From positions 62,001 through 126,000 of IMG/VR virus record IMGVR_UViG_3300034018_001348: a stretch of DNA of 64,000 nucleotides; one strand, 5' to 3'. The DNA comes from a virus. Shown piece by piece: positions 37,660 through 46,567 of the stretch. The translations under genes were made by a program, and so were the position numbers. The notes below the pieces were generated by a model. The model saw nothing but the letters and a program-made list of their open reading frames with translations, searched no databases and was not told the DNA's origin. The stretch's first letter is position 1, and each line of letters opens with the position of its first letter.

Positions 37660-38403
37660 ATGAACGTAGGACAAGAATTTCAAAATTATTACACAAAACA
37701 TTTAGGTAAACCATCTTTGGATTTACATAACTTCAACAATCACATTCAAAACTCGATGACTCCATATATTTTAGAGGAAAGAGAGATGAGAGTAACTCAA
37801 ATGGATATTTTTTCTCGTTTGATGATGGATAGAATTCTTTGGGCTTCGGGTCCGGTTGACGATAGAATGGGTGATATTATACAATCACAACTTATCTTCT
37901 TAGATAATTTGGATAAGAAAAAAGATATCAATTTATATCTACAAACTCCGGGTGGTAGTGTATTAAGTGGTTTAGGTATTAGAGATACTATGAACTTCAT
38001 CAATGCCGATGTTGCAACCACAAATATTGGTATGTGTGCGTCCATGGGTTCGGTATTACTATCTTCAGGGGCAAAAGGTAAAAGGGAATCTTTAATTTTT
38101 TCAAAGGTTATGACTCACATGGTGTCTCACGGAACACAAGGGAATGTTCAAGACACTAGAATTGGTCAACTTGAAGCTGAAAAATATAACTACTTGTTAT
38201 TTAAAATATTAGCTGAGAATTGTGGTAAAACATTTGAACAAATGTTAGAATCATCAAGAAATGACAAATGGTTTAATTCAGATGAAGCGTTAGAGTTTGG
38301 ATTAATTGATAAAATTATCGGTGTTGAGAAAAATCAATCAATGACTGATATGATGATTGGTTTTGATGAGTATTATGAGAAAGAAATTCTTAAAAGAAAA
38401 TAA
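37660..38403 (+). CDS. clpP: ClpP-like serine protease
   Basis: 247 aa, somewhat longer than bacterial ClpP (about 195-210) through N- and C-terminal extensions. Nucleophile Ser in GMCASMGSVLL (about 131), catalytic His in VMTHMVSHGTQG (about 151), Asp candidate in NDKWFNSDEALEFGLID (about 205). NLYLQTPGGSVLSGLGI is the conserved oxyanion segment. Expected to pair with the phage unfoldase at 6062, whose IGF loop is intact, or with the host chaperone. Confidence 0.95.
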   Translation: MNVGQEFQNYYTKHLGKPSLDLHNFNNHIQNSMTPYILEEREMRVTQMDIFSRLMMDRILWASGPVDDRMGDIIQSQLIFLDNLDKKKDINLYLQTPGGSVLSGLGIRDTMNFINADVATTNIGMCASMGSVLLSSGAKGKRESLIFSKVMTHMVSHGTQGNVQDTRIGQLEAEKYNYLLFKILAENCGKTFEQMLESSRNDKWFNSDEALEFGLIDKIIGVEKNQSMTDMMIGFDEYYEKEILKRK

Positions 38404-38421
38404 GAATAAGTGTTAAATGAA

Positions 38422-38453
38422 AAAAGAAGGTATTACTACCTTCTTTTTTTTTT
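38422..38453 (+). terminator. Hairpin terminator
   Basis: AAAAAGAAGGTA-TTAC-TACCTTCTTTTT hairpin after clpP, T-run on both strands. Confidence 0.85.
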
Positions 38454-38515
38454 AGATAAGATAAACACCCCCTTGTTTTTAAAAATCTAATTTATATAAT
38501 AGAGTTTTATATCTA

Positions 38516-39172
38516 TTATGTTGTAACCACAGGTTTAATTTTATTATAAACATCTGTCGCTTTTTTGTTAAAACCATTAAACATTCCACAAACTATTCCG
38601 GATAATTGATTTTCTAAACTTGAGATAAATGCGGTGTCTTTAACGGCGCCTCCCAAAGCATTTCTTAAGAATGAATACCCTTGACCTTCAAGTCCAGCTT
38701 TTTCTCCTAACATTTGAACAACCGCCTCAGATAATGATTCAGCAATTAATTTAGTTAATTCTTTACAATCTTTAAGAGCTAAAGCTAATCTTCTTGGGTC
38801 TGAAACTATAAATGATGTTATTGCATTTGTAAAAAAATTACTTAACCCTAACTTTCCAACTAAAGATTTAACCATTGGTTCAACAACTGTTTGAGCAATT
38901 CCACTCAAAGCATTACTCCCAAATAATTTTCCTAAAACGTCCATCAATTGTTCGTTTAAGATTTTATTCTCACTTAAAAAATTAATCTCTTCAAGAAGAG
39001 AATAAGCAATTTTTTCTTGTTTCTTTTTAGGTAATTTATTAAAATTTTTAATATTATCTTCCGATTCAACAATCATTAATATTCTACTTCTAACTAAATT
39101 CTCTTCAATTAAAGTTTTTTCTTGATTATCTTTCGCTTCTAATATCGCTCTTTTTATTTGTTTTTCTAACAT
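38516..39172 (-). CDS. Tagged helical protein, virion candidate
   Basis: 218 aa. The first 30 residues (MLEKQIKRAILEAKDNQEKT ... EENLV) are an amphipathic leader like other tags; residues about 75-200 are hydrophobic/helical (LSGIAQTVVEPMVKSLVGKL; AGLEGQGYSFLRNALGGAVK). Last gene of a leftward late run (44365-38516). No family recognised. Confidence 0.75.
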   Translation of the reverse strand: MLEKQIKRAILEAKDNQEKTLIEENLVRSRILMIVESEDNIKNFNKLPKKKQEKIAYSLLEEINFLSENKILNEQLMDVLGKLFGSNALSGIAQTVVEPMVKSLVGKLGLSNFFTNAITSFIVSDPRRLALALKDCKELTKLIAESLSEAVVQMLGEKAGLEGQGYSFLRNALGGAVKDTAFISSLENQLSGIVCGMFNGFNKKATDVYNKIKPVVTT

Positions 39173-39182
39173 AACTTATTGA

Positions 39183-40106
39183 TTATTTCAATCTCCATTT
39201 AGCGTCTTCACCATAAGATAATGGCCCACCCGTTCCACCTCTTAATGTTTTAATATAATTGTCAACAATACTAAAAACTCCACCCCATTTACCGTTAAAT
39301 TGGTTGGCACAAGCCTGAACTTGAGATTTTAATGAATCAAATTGACTTTGAGGTATGTCTTCTCTTTTAGTTTTCCAATAATCATAATATTGTTTCACTT
39401 TATCTCGACACACTTTTTTATCTTGTTCTCCGGCAGCTGGTTTATACATGATTAAACCTCCAGGGAAATATTGTTCACTACCTTGAACATTAACTTTTTG
39501 ATAAGTCCCAGATGCTAATTGTTCAGGGGTTAGTTTTTCAACATATCCTTCGTTTTTTATCCATTGATTGATAAAAGCTTGTTGTTCCGGAGTATAACCA
39601 CCTTGTTTTGCAGTATTAACCTTTAATTTATATAAATCGTATTTTGGATGTTTTTGGTATAATTGAGAAAGTTCTGTATCTGTTACGGCAATGTCAGCTC
39701 TTTTTTTCCATCCGTATTGTTCCAATTCTCTTGCAATGTCAGTATCTACTGTTGCTTTTTGAGATGCTTGTGTCGCTTGTTGAGAATCCATTTGAGCAAT
39801 CTTATCACATTTCCAATTACCACTTTTACTTCCATCTCTAAATTTATAAGTCATATCACCATAAAAGTCGATTTCTTTACCACTTTTAGTAGTTGCACGA
39901 TAAACAAATTTAGTTTTATCAGGATTTGTAAATAATTGACCATTAATTAAACATCCCGCAGCTTTAGCCTTTCTTAATATTTCTTCACCCGTGTTTGAAA
40001 CTGGCGTGACAGGTACAATAGGTTGTATTTGTTCCTTCATCAATGATTTGTGCATTGATAAAATTTCATTCTTTTCGGATTCTTCTATAATATATCTTTT
40101 CTTCAT
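39183..40106 (-). CDS. Tagged hypothetical protein, virion candidate
   Basis: 307 aa. N-terminus MKKRYIIEESEKNEILSMHK with SLMKEQ is the tag type also seen at 24469 and 43263. The rest has two Cys-containing segments (AAGCLINGQLF; QVQACANQFNGKWGG) and a Gly-rich end (LRGGTGGPLSYG). Function unknown. Confidence 0.78.
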   Translation of the reverse strand: MKKRYIIEESEKNEILSMHKSLMKEQIQPIVPVTPVSNTGEEILRKAKAAGCLINGQLFTNPDKTKFVYRATTKSGKEIDFYGDMTYKFRDGSKSGNWKCDKIAQMDSQQATQASQKATVDTDIARELEQYGWKKRADIAVTDTELSQLYQKHPKYDLYKLKVNTAKQGGYTPEQQAFINQWIKNEGYVEKLTPEQLASGTYQKVNVQGSEQYFPGGLIMYKPAAGEQDKKVCRDKVKQYYDYWKTKREDIPQSQFDSLKSQVQACANQFNGKWGGVFSIVDNYIKTLRGGTGGPLSYGEDAKWRLK

Positions 40107-40114
40107 TTTTAAAA

Positions 40115-41179
40115 TTAAGTATTAATCAATGATAATGAATCGTCCGCATCTGCTTGAACTGAGAATTCATCTGTTTGTGGTTTAACCGGTTGTTTAGATG
40201 CACAGATTTTTGTAACATCAGCATCAGTAAATGAGGTAAACCCTTTAGATGCTAACGCGGCTTTAGTCTTTTTACCAAATTTTCCGTCAGGAGTTAATCC
40301 TAAACATCCTTGAACTTTTGCAATTGTATTTGATTTACATCCATAGGAATAAGTTCCTGAACATGGTTTGTAAGTACTTTTACCGGGTGTTTTACCACCT
40401 GTTTTATTACCACCTCCGCCACTACTAGTGTCTTTAATAGTTAATAAAGAATCCTCAACACAATTTCTAATTGGTCTGTATATTTGTTTCCATTCAGACT
40501 CCGAATCAATGTCGATATCTAAATCATCAAATAAATCACCACTATCGGAATGTGCGTTATAATATTTAACTAACGCACAGAAATCAGATGCAGTACCGGA
40601 TTCTAATTTTTTGAATGCTCCAAATAATTTTTCTTCATCAGTTCCTCCTTGAAATCCGTAACTATCATTAACAATTGCGTCTTCAATATCATCAGTAATT
40701 GAACGTAAATCAGTATCTTGTAATTTTCGTTGTAATTTGGCAATTTTAATACCCTCAGATGAACACATTTCAAACATTTTTTTCACTTTGTTCATTCCCG
40801 TATCTTTTGTTACAAACCAATAAACTAATGGTAGTAACGCAAGTCCGGCTGCTCCTCCTACAATTGCTCCAGCTGCTGTCGCCCCAACCCCAAGAGATGA
40901 TAACGCACCTACTAATCCCGTACCTTGTGACGCGGCAATTGCAGTTGCACCAGCGATTTTAGGTAACGCAACCCCCGCAGCCCCTAAAGCACCCGACGCA
41001 CCTAATCCTGCTCCCGCAGCGGCTCCTAATCCAGCTCCTGCAACGGTTGGTGACACGTATTGTTCTTCAATAATTCCAATTTCTTTTTTATTTTCGTTCA
41101 GAGTTTTTGACATATCGTAAGACATCATCAATTTAACTCTTTCTAACGCCTCCGCCGGGCTATATTTTGGTTGTACCAT
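40115..41179 (-). CDS. Tagged protein with Gly/Ala membrane segment and peptidoglycan-binding domain
   Basis: 354 aa. Tag EALERVKLMMSYDMSKTLNE (about 9-28); Gly/Ala-rich GxxxG segment (AGAGLGAAAGAGLGASGALG, about 48-67, continuing to a helix near 120); helical middle; Gly-rich linker; C-terminal PG_binding_1-like domain (KVQGCLGLTPDGKFGKKTKA, about 290-310). This combination suggests a virion protein that contacts membrane and cell wall during DNA entry (inference). Confidence 0.78.
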   Translation of the reverse strand: MVQPKYSPAEALERVKLMMSYDMSKTLNENKKEIGIIEEQYVSPTVAGAGLGAAAGAGLGASGALGAAGVALPKIAGATAIAASQGTGLVGALSSLGVGATAAGAIVGGAAGLALLPLVYWFVTKDTGMNKVKKMFEMCSSEGIKIAKLQRKLQDTDLRSITDDIEDAIVNDSYGFQGGTDEEKLFGAFKKLESGTASDFCALVKYYNAHSDSGDLFDDLDIDIDSESEWKQIYRPIRNCVEDSLLTIKDTSSGGGGNKTGGKTPGKSTYKPCSGTYSYGCKSNTIAKVQGCLGLTPDGKFGKKTKAALASKGFTSFTDADVTKICASKQPVKPQTDEFSVQADADDSLSLINT

Positions 41180-41212
41180 CTTTAAAGTATTTTAATTATA
41201 AATATGTTGTTA

Positions 41213-41461
41213 TTACCAAATCTGATTAGCAGCACCTCGGGTTAATCCAGTTTGCCATTTTTGACCTGATTTCATTAGTGGATTTGCTTTACCTCGAGTT
41301 AATGTATATGTATCTTCCCATTTAGGTATTGACCCTCCACCACCTCCAGATGAGGGAGTTGATGCCGCAGCATCGTCTTGTTCTTCCATTTCTTCCCTTG
41401 GTTCACTATCTGAAGTGTATTTTTTAAAGAAGTCGATAAGTGCATTAATATCTCTAACCAT
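41213..41461 (-). CDS. Small hypothetical protein
   Basis: 82 aa. Helical start, poly-Gly linker (SSGGGGGS) and two copies of an LTRGxAN motif at the C-terminus. Late box about 30 nt upstream. Unknown function. Confidence 0.65.
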   Translation of the reverse strand: MVRDINALIDFFKKYTSDSEPREEMEEQDDAAASTPSSGGGGGSIPKWEDTYTLTRGKANPLMKSGQKWQTGLTRGAANQIW

Positions 41462-41493
41462 TTTTAATATTTTTTTGTTATTTAAATAAATAG

Positions 41494-41802
41494 TTAATAA
41501 AACTCATTTTTTGGTAATTGGAGTGGGTTAATTAAATAATATTCATTTAAGAATATGATTAGTTCATCTTCATCTAATTCGATTGTCTCATGTTCAAAAA
41601 TTCCCCCTTCAAAATCGTCCTCATCATCTCCGAAAAAATCGAATGTTTCTGTGACAAGGTCAAATCCGTATTCCTCAACAATACTATAATCGATTGTGTC
41701 ATTTCTTAACACATCTTCTTCATCATCTATAGTTCTAAATGATACCTCAATCATATTAGTCTCTCCGTTCAAATAATATGATATAATTTCTTTAATTTCC
41801 AT
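41494..41802 (-). CDS. Acidic hypothetical protein
   Basis: 102 aa from MEIKEIISYYLNGETNMIEV; very acidic (FFGDDEDDFEGGIFEHETIE). No family recognised. Confidence 0.65.
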   Translation of the reverse strand: MEIKEIISYYLNGETNMIEVSFRTIDDEEDVLRNDTIDYSIVEEYGFDLVTETFDFFGDDEDDFEGGIFEHETIELDEDELIIFLNEYYLINPLQLPKNEFY

Positions 41803-41868
41803 AATAACTTTTATAAACAAATATGTTAAAATATCTCAAAAGACAATATTTTTATCACTAAATCGCAT

Positions 41869-41895
41869 AAAAAACCCCTCCGGTTAGAGGGGTTT
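41869..41895 (-). terminator. Hairpin terminator
   Basis: AACCCCTC-CGGTTA-GAGGGGTT hairpin between leftward genes; near-identical to the one at 43288. Confidence 0.8.
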
Positions 41896-41907
41896 ATTAA
41901 ATTAGTT

Positions 41908-43263
41908 TTAAAGTTTAATATCACCACCAACATTAATCATTTTTCTTATTTCGTTTTCATTATGTTTTTTAGATAATGGTGTTTGCATAATATTTAAATT
42001 TTCTCCCACACTTTTTAATTCACCAAAAGTCTTAATTGGGCAATTTTGGATAAATAAATTTTCTACCGATTCTAATTTCCCCAAAGACTTTAAATTAAGG
42101 CAATTCATAATTCTTATATATTTTGCCGATTTTATATTACCCAAAGATTCTAAATTAGGACAATGTTGGATATCTATCATTTCGGCGAATGTTACAACAC
42201 CTAAATTTTCAATTGATGTCTCAGAAATCACTAAAATATTTACATATTTTAACATATTTAATGATTTTAAATTAGGACAATTACGAATTTCTAACGATGT
42301 AACACTTTTTAAGTTTTCTAAAGATTTAAAATTACAATTATTTAATACAAGTCTTCCATCAACTGATGTTAAATCACCTAAAGTATTGGTTGAGTTAAGA
42401 ATTAAATCTCCTTTAGACCCATCTTTAATATATTTTTGTATTTTCTTTTGTTCAGCGATTTGATGATTTTTAGAACGTTCCCCAGTCGAACGTCTTGTAA
42501 CAAATATATTATTTAGGTTTAGTATAGATATAAATGTTTGAATATCTTTAGAGTTAATTTGTAAATCTGACCCATTATAACCATCTATAGTTCCATTACT
42601 AAGTACCGCCAATGCCACTACTACCATCTTTTCCCATCGGTTAGGAAATGACTCTTTTAACTTTTCAATCATTTGTGGTGATTTTACCTTAATATAGTAA
42701 AAAGTTACGTTATTTTTATAGTAATAGTCATTAAAGTGGTCAGGCGATTTAAAAGTTGTACACCAAGCCGAATCTTTTTTACCGTTACCACAATCTCTAA
42801 AAGAGAAGTGAGATAACCCTAATTTTCTTGACGCCTCGTGTGTATGAGGTGACATAATTAGTAAATCTTCATTATTTACTACTGTGTCATAATCCGACTC
42901 TAAACCTTTATTTGAAACACCTTCACTTGATTGGTTTAAACCATCTACCTCAGAATATAAATCTTTAAAAGTTTTAAACTGATTAATATCTTTTGTTTTA
43001 GTTTTACCTTTATTTAAAAAAACATCGTATTCCTCAATCGTATTTCTTAATTGGTCTAAATCTGGTTGTTCACTCATCCATATTTTAGACATCCATCCAA
43101 CATATTTATTTGTTTTAGATGGGTCAATAGATATTAGTTTTTCTAATATATCTTTAGGAAGTAGGTTTAATTCAACGTATTTTCTAGCTTGTTTAACATT
43201 TTCGATTAAAATATAGGAAGATAAAATGTCTTTTTTTTCTTGTTCTGTTATAACTATTCTCAT
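41908..43263 (-). CDS. Tagged protein with WCTT domain and LRR-like repeats
   Basis: 451 aa. Tag MRIVITEQEKKDILSSYILI; middle domain (about 130-250) with SAWCTTFKSPDHFNDYYYKN and FYYIKVKSP, shared with the protein at 56273 (ATKWCTTYQNDKQYF); C-terminal leucine-rich repeats (about 295-430) with units like LKSVTSLEIRNCPNLKSLNM. LRRs suggest binding to a protein partner. Late box 6 nt upstream. Function unknown. Confidence 0.8.
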   Translation of the reverse strand: MRIVITEQEKKDILSSYILIENVKQARKYVELNLLPKDILEKLISIDPSKTNKYVGWMSKIWMSEQPDLDQLRNTIEEYDVFLNKGKTKTKDINQFKTFKDLYSEVDGLNQSSEGVSNKGLESDYDTVVNNEDLLIMSPHTHEASRKLGLSHFSFRDCGNGKKDSAWCTTFKSPDHFNDYYYKNNVTFYYIKVKSPQMIEKLKESFPNRWEKMVVVALAVLSNGTIDGYNGSDLQINSKDIQTFISILNLNNIFVTRRSTGERSKNHQIAEQKKIQKYIKDGSKGDLILNSTNTLGDLTSVDGRLVLNNCNFKSLENLKSVTSLEIRNCPNLKSLNMLKYVNILVISETSIENLGVVTFAEMIDIQHCPNLESLGNIKSAKYIRIMNCLNLKSLGKLESVENLFIQNCPIKTFGELKSVGENLNIMQTPLSKKHNENEIRKMINVGGDIKL

Positions 43264-43287
43264 AATTTATAAATATCTTTCAAAAAA

Positions 43288-43323
43288 CAAACAACCCCTC
43301 CGGTTAGAGGGGTTGTTTGTTTT
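43288..43323 (-). terminator. Hairpin terminator
   Basis: AAACAACCCCTC-CGGTTA-GAGGGGTTGTTT, 12-bp stem. Confidence 0.85.
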
Positions 43324-44365
43324 ATTTAAATTTACTCATTCTGTTAAACATCTCCGAGATTTTATTTTTTTGTGATGTGAAGTCTTCCATAATGTCTTCA
43401 TCAATTTCACTCCAATCATCATCACCGGTGTGAGCTTTGATTTCTTCCCATGATTTATCTCTCGGGTCGAATTTATCAAGGTCTAAGTCAAATGAATCAT
43501 CATCTTCGTCTTCGTCCTCATCACCATAATTAGCTCCTGGCCAAGTTGATGCATCATCTCCATCATAATCCATAAATTCATCTTCGTCGTCTTCATTATA
43601 ACTGAATCTTTGGTATGGCCCCGCTTTACCTGGTCCTTCACTATCAAAGTCGTATGCTCTGTCCATATCTGCGTAGATTCCTTGGGAACCTGAAACATCT
43701 ACTTCATCTATTTCTTCATCTGCCCACGCAGACTCCATTTTCTCATATTCAACTTCTTCCTCATCATCATATTCGTTAACCGGATAAACACTACCTGGCC
43801 CATTTGAGTCAAAATCATATGCAGGTTCAACTGAATCAACATTCATATCATCAGCGTTTCCACCTTGTTCGTCTAATTCATCTGTTTCTAATTCTTCATC
43901 TTCAAAACCATCATCATCAATAACATCGTCTTCTTTATATAGATTCTTATTTCTTCCTTTGAATGTGTCAACATTGTTTGATGAACCTTCAATGTAATCA
44001 AACCCTGCAGTTGGATTTAAATCTTCTTCATCATATATGTCATCCAAATGACCTGTTTCTTCTTCCATGTGTCCATAATTACATTCGGTACACATACCTT
44101 CAGTCATCATAGCTCCACATTCATCACAAACTTCTTTAGTTTCAACCTGTTCGTTGATTCCCATGTTTGTATATCTTTTAACTTCACCTTTATTATTGAC
44201 AACAAGTCCGTGTTTATCACCTGCCGGGTCAAACACATATAATGGTTGAGTATTTGATACTTCAGGTTGCATTGTTTGATAACCGTTGTATAAACTTTTG
44301 TGTTGGTCTAGTATGTCAGACTTTTCAGCTGCAGATAATTGACCTATTCCGTAATTTGTTCTCAT
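43322..44365 (-). CDS. Tagged, highly acidic protein with zinc ribbon
   Basis: 347 aa. Tag GIGQLSAAEKSDILDQHKSL (about 6-25); CDECGAMMTEGMCTECNYG forms a zinc ribbon (about 79-97); the rest is extremely D/E-rich with repeated YDFDSxGPG units (about 187 and 238). Resembles a packaged internal or scaffold protein by composition. TATTTATA box about 20 nt upstream. Confidence 0.8.
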   Translation of the reverse strand: MRTNYGIGQLSAAEKSDILDQHKSLYNGYQTMQPEVSNTQPLYVFDPAGDKHGLVVNNKGEVKRYTNMGINEQVETKEVCDECGAMMTEGMCTECNYGHMEEETGHLDDIYDEEDLNPTAGFDYIEGSSNNVDTFKGRNKNLYKEDDVIDDDGFEDEELETDELDEQGGNADDMNVDSVEPAYDFDSNGPGSVYPVNEYDDEEEVEYEKMESAWADEEIDEVDVSGSQGIYADMDRAYDFDSEGPGKAGPYQRFSYNEDDEDEFMDYDGDDASTWPGANYGDEDEDEDDDSFDLDLDKFDPRDKSWEEIKAHTGDDDWSEIDEDIMEDFTSQKNKISEMFNRMSKFK

Positions 44366-44433
44366 AAATTAGTTTTAATATAAATACACAACATTTCCTT
44401 TTTTTTATATTTGACATAACGAAAATACATAAT

Positions 44434-44441
44434 TATATTTG
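44434..44441 (+). promoter_or_regulatory. Host-type -7 element TATATTTG for a small RNA
   Basis: TAnnTTTG match just before the hairpin RNA at 44448. Confidence 0.55.
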
Positions 44442-44447
44442 TAAGAC

Positions 44448-44530
44448 ACAAGTGAGGGGGTTAATAATTCATTTGATAGTTCACTGGTAATTTACTTTTC
44501 GCCTAACATTAACCCCACTTGTTTTTTTTC
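44448..44530 (+). ncRNA. Small RNA candidate, long-hairpin with terminator
   Basis: ACAAGTG(A)GGGGGTTAAT and ATTAACCCCACTTGT pair over about 14 bp around a 40-nt interior, followed by T8. A TAnnTTTG promoter ends 7 nt before it. No reading frame. Independent transcription unit before the phosphatase gene. Confidence 0.6.
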
Positions 44531-44561
44531 TTCAAAATTTTTTTATTCCAATTTAATTTAA

Positions 44562-44569
44562 TATCTTTG
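44562..44569 (+). promoter_or_regulatory. Host-type -7 element TATCTTTG
   Basis: Five bases before the ATG of the metallophosphatase gene. Confidence 0.6.
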
Positions 44570-44573
44570 CCCT

Positions 44574-45236
44574 ATGATTAAGATAGAAAAACATAGAAAA
44601 GTTTGGATTGTATCCGACACTCACTTTGGACATAAGAATATATGTCGAGGTGTAACGGCATGGAGATTACCTGATGGGTCAATTCCTGAAAGTCAAACAA
44701 GAGATTTTGAAACTATTGGACAGATGAACGACATTATTGTGAATAACATTAATAGTGTTGTTGGTCAAGACGATGTTTTAATTCACTTGGGTGATTGGAG
44801 TTTTGGCGGCTTTGAAAATGTAAAAATTTTTAGAGATAGAATTGTATGTAAAGAGATTCACCTTATATTAGGGAATCACGACCACCACATTGAGAACAAC
44901 CGAGAGGATTGTCAAGAAATGTTTGCAAGTGTAAATCACTACACAAAATTGATGTATAAATTCGATACTTTGGTTTTAATGCACTACCCTATTGATTCTT
45001 GGGATGGATTAAACAAAGGACACATCCACTTACACGGACATTGTCATCTACCTCAACAAAAAGTATTTGGTAAAGGAAGGAGAATGGATGTTGGAATTGA
45101 TGGTAATATGTTTTTTATGCCATACTCGTTAGATAATGTTATTAAGATTGTTAAAACGAGAGAAATTCTTTCTAATATGGATGATGACCACCACACAGAT
45201 GAAGTAATGACCGATGAAGGTCGAAAAAGAAAGTAA
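44574..45236 (+). CDS. Calcineurin-like metallophosphoesterase
   Basis: 220 aa. Motifs in order: IVSDTHFGHKN (about 12), HLGDWSFGG (about 72), LGNHDHH (about 99), LMHYPIDSW (about 133), HLHGHCHLPQ (about 150). These are the five metal-binding blocks of the family. Phage-type members act on nucleotides, cyclic nucleotides or RNA ends; substrate not predictable. A second family member is at 61270. Confidence 0.92.
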   Translation: MIKIEKHRKVWIVSDTHFGHKNICRGVTAWRLPDGSIPESQTRDFETIGQMNDIIVNNINSVVGQDDVLIHLGDWSFGGFENVKIFRDRIVCKEIHLILGNHDHHIENNREDCQEMFASVNHYTKLMYKFDTLVLMHYPIDSWDGLNKGHIHLHGHCHLPQQKVFGKGRRMDVGIDGNMFFMPYSLDNVIKIVKTREILSNMDDDHHTDEVMTDEGRKRK

Positions 45237-45237
45237 T

Positions 45238-45501
45238 ATGTATAAAACAAGAATAGAAGAAAATCATTTTGATAAGGAAGGGAATTTAATTCCCAAACGA
45301 GTTATTATTGAAGTTCCATTAACTTATGAGATGATTCAGGATTGTTTTCTTTATAATGCCGTGGACGCCCCTTCAGAAATTAAATCAATGTTAATGGAAA
45401 TTCTTGGTGAAACAATTGATAAAATTATTTTAGGGGAAAGACCGGATTATGTTAATGAAGAGTGGTTAATAGATAGATTAGATAAAGTTAAAATAACATG
45501 A
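45238..45501 (+). CDS. Hypothetical protein
   Basis: 87 aa from MYKTRIEENHFDKEGNLIPK, helical C-terminal half. Two bases after the phosphatase gene, overlaps the next by 4 nt. No family recognised. Confidence 0.65.
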   Translation: MYKTRIEENHFDKEGNLIPKRVIIEVPLTYEMIQDCFLYNAVDAPSEIKSMLMEILGETIDKIILGERPDYVNEEWLIDRLDKVKIT

Positions 45502-45995
45502 AAGAAAAAATTTTAGAATTAATTCATAAAGAATTAGAAAATGTAGGTGGAGATAATATCTTCCACGATTGTGGTTATAGTTGGTATGATGGACCCCCCT
45601 ATAAAAAAAATACTTTAGAAATTAAAAGTAATTGTGATAGTAAAGAAACAATTGATGTTGATTTATTAGATTTTGCGTTAAAATTTGAGGATGGTGAACC
45701 AAGTATCAAAATATACACAATAACTAATTACACGGCTAAATTAGAACCATACAAGACCAAATATTTTGGGTTTAAGAAATTTACATCAATAATCACGAGT
45801 TATATCTTTACAACAAAAATAACTTGTGGTCATATTTCATTTGATTTATCAGATGATGAAAACGCTGAGTTAATAAAATTAACTAAAGAGTCTTACTCAA
45901 AATATCTTTCATTAAAAGACAAAGCGAGAAATAAAGAAGTTTCCAAGAAAATTAAAAAACGATTAAAAAAATATCAAAATAAATTAGGCAAGTAA
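45498..45995 (+). CDS. Hypothetical protein
   Basis: 165 aa. Beta-rich middle and a long basic C-terminal helix (KARNKEVSKKIKKRLKKYQN). ATGA overlap with the previous gene. Unknown function. Confidence 0.65.
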   Translation: MKEKILELIHKELENVGGDNIFHDCGYSWYDGPPYKKNTLEIKSNCDSKETIDVDLLDFALKFEDGEPSIKIYTITNYTAKLEPYKTKYFGFKKFTSIITSYIFTTKITCGHISFDLSDDENAELIKLTKESYSKYLSLKDKARNKEVSKKIKKRLKKYQNKLGK

Positions 45996-46035
45996 ATTTA
46001 AATGACTTACCTTTGTCAAACAAAAATAAAAATAT

Positions 46036-46254
46036 ATGCAAACATTAGTTTTTAACACAAACACCAAAACAGTTAAAGTAACTGAAGGTAGAACATCAGA
46101 TTCAACAATCTTATATGAATTCGATAAGGTTCCGACAGTTCGAATCGCACCGGAGGGGTATTACGAAGTAGTACAATCAATTGAATGGGGAGACACTCGA
46201 GTTCCTGTCGCAAGATTTCCAATTGCCAACACAAACATGACAATCATCAAATAA
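46036..46254 (+). CDS. Hypothetical protein
   Basis: 72 aa, all-beta composition (MQTLVFNTNTKTVKVTEGRT ... YYEVVQSIEWGD). Host-type TACCTTTG promoter at about 46009-46016. One base before the membrane protein gene. Confidence 0.65.
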   Translation: MQTLVFNTNTKTVKVTEGRTSDSTILYEFDKVPTVRIAPEGYYEVVQSIEWGDTRVPVARFPIANTNMTIIK

Positions 46255-46255
46255 C

Positions 46256-46567
46256 ATGAAGAGAGTCGCAATCAGTATCGGATTAATTTTATTATTTTTA
46301 ATCCTATGCCAAACAACCATAATGTCATTCCATTTAATCAATCAACCGGATACTTTTTCATTGGGGGCTGGGTTAATTTTATTCGGGTCACAAATTTTTG
46401 GAATTATCACATTGGTTAATTACACTTACAATTTAATATCAAGTTGGAATAAACAACCTGAGATTGTACCGGAAGAAATTCCAACTGAAGAGGTTCAGAC
46501 AGAAACACCTAAAAAAAAGAAAAAAAGTAAAAAAGAAAAAAATTTAAAACCAAAGAAAGATGAGTAG
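46256..46567 (+). CDS. Membrane protein, possible partner of the SPFH protein
   Basis: 103 aa. Two transmembrane helices (VAISIGLILLFLILCQTTIM; LGAGLILFGSQIFGIITLVN) and a Pro/Glu then strongly basic Lys-rich cytoplasmic tail. Overlaps the SPFH gene start by 8 nt, which suggests they are made together. Confidence 0.7.
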   Translation: MKRVAISIGLILLFLILCQTTIMSFHLINQPDTFSLGAGLILFGSQIFGIITLVNYTYNLISSWNKQPEIVPEEIPTEEVQTETPKKKKKSKKEKNLKPKKDE

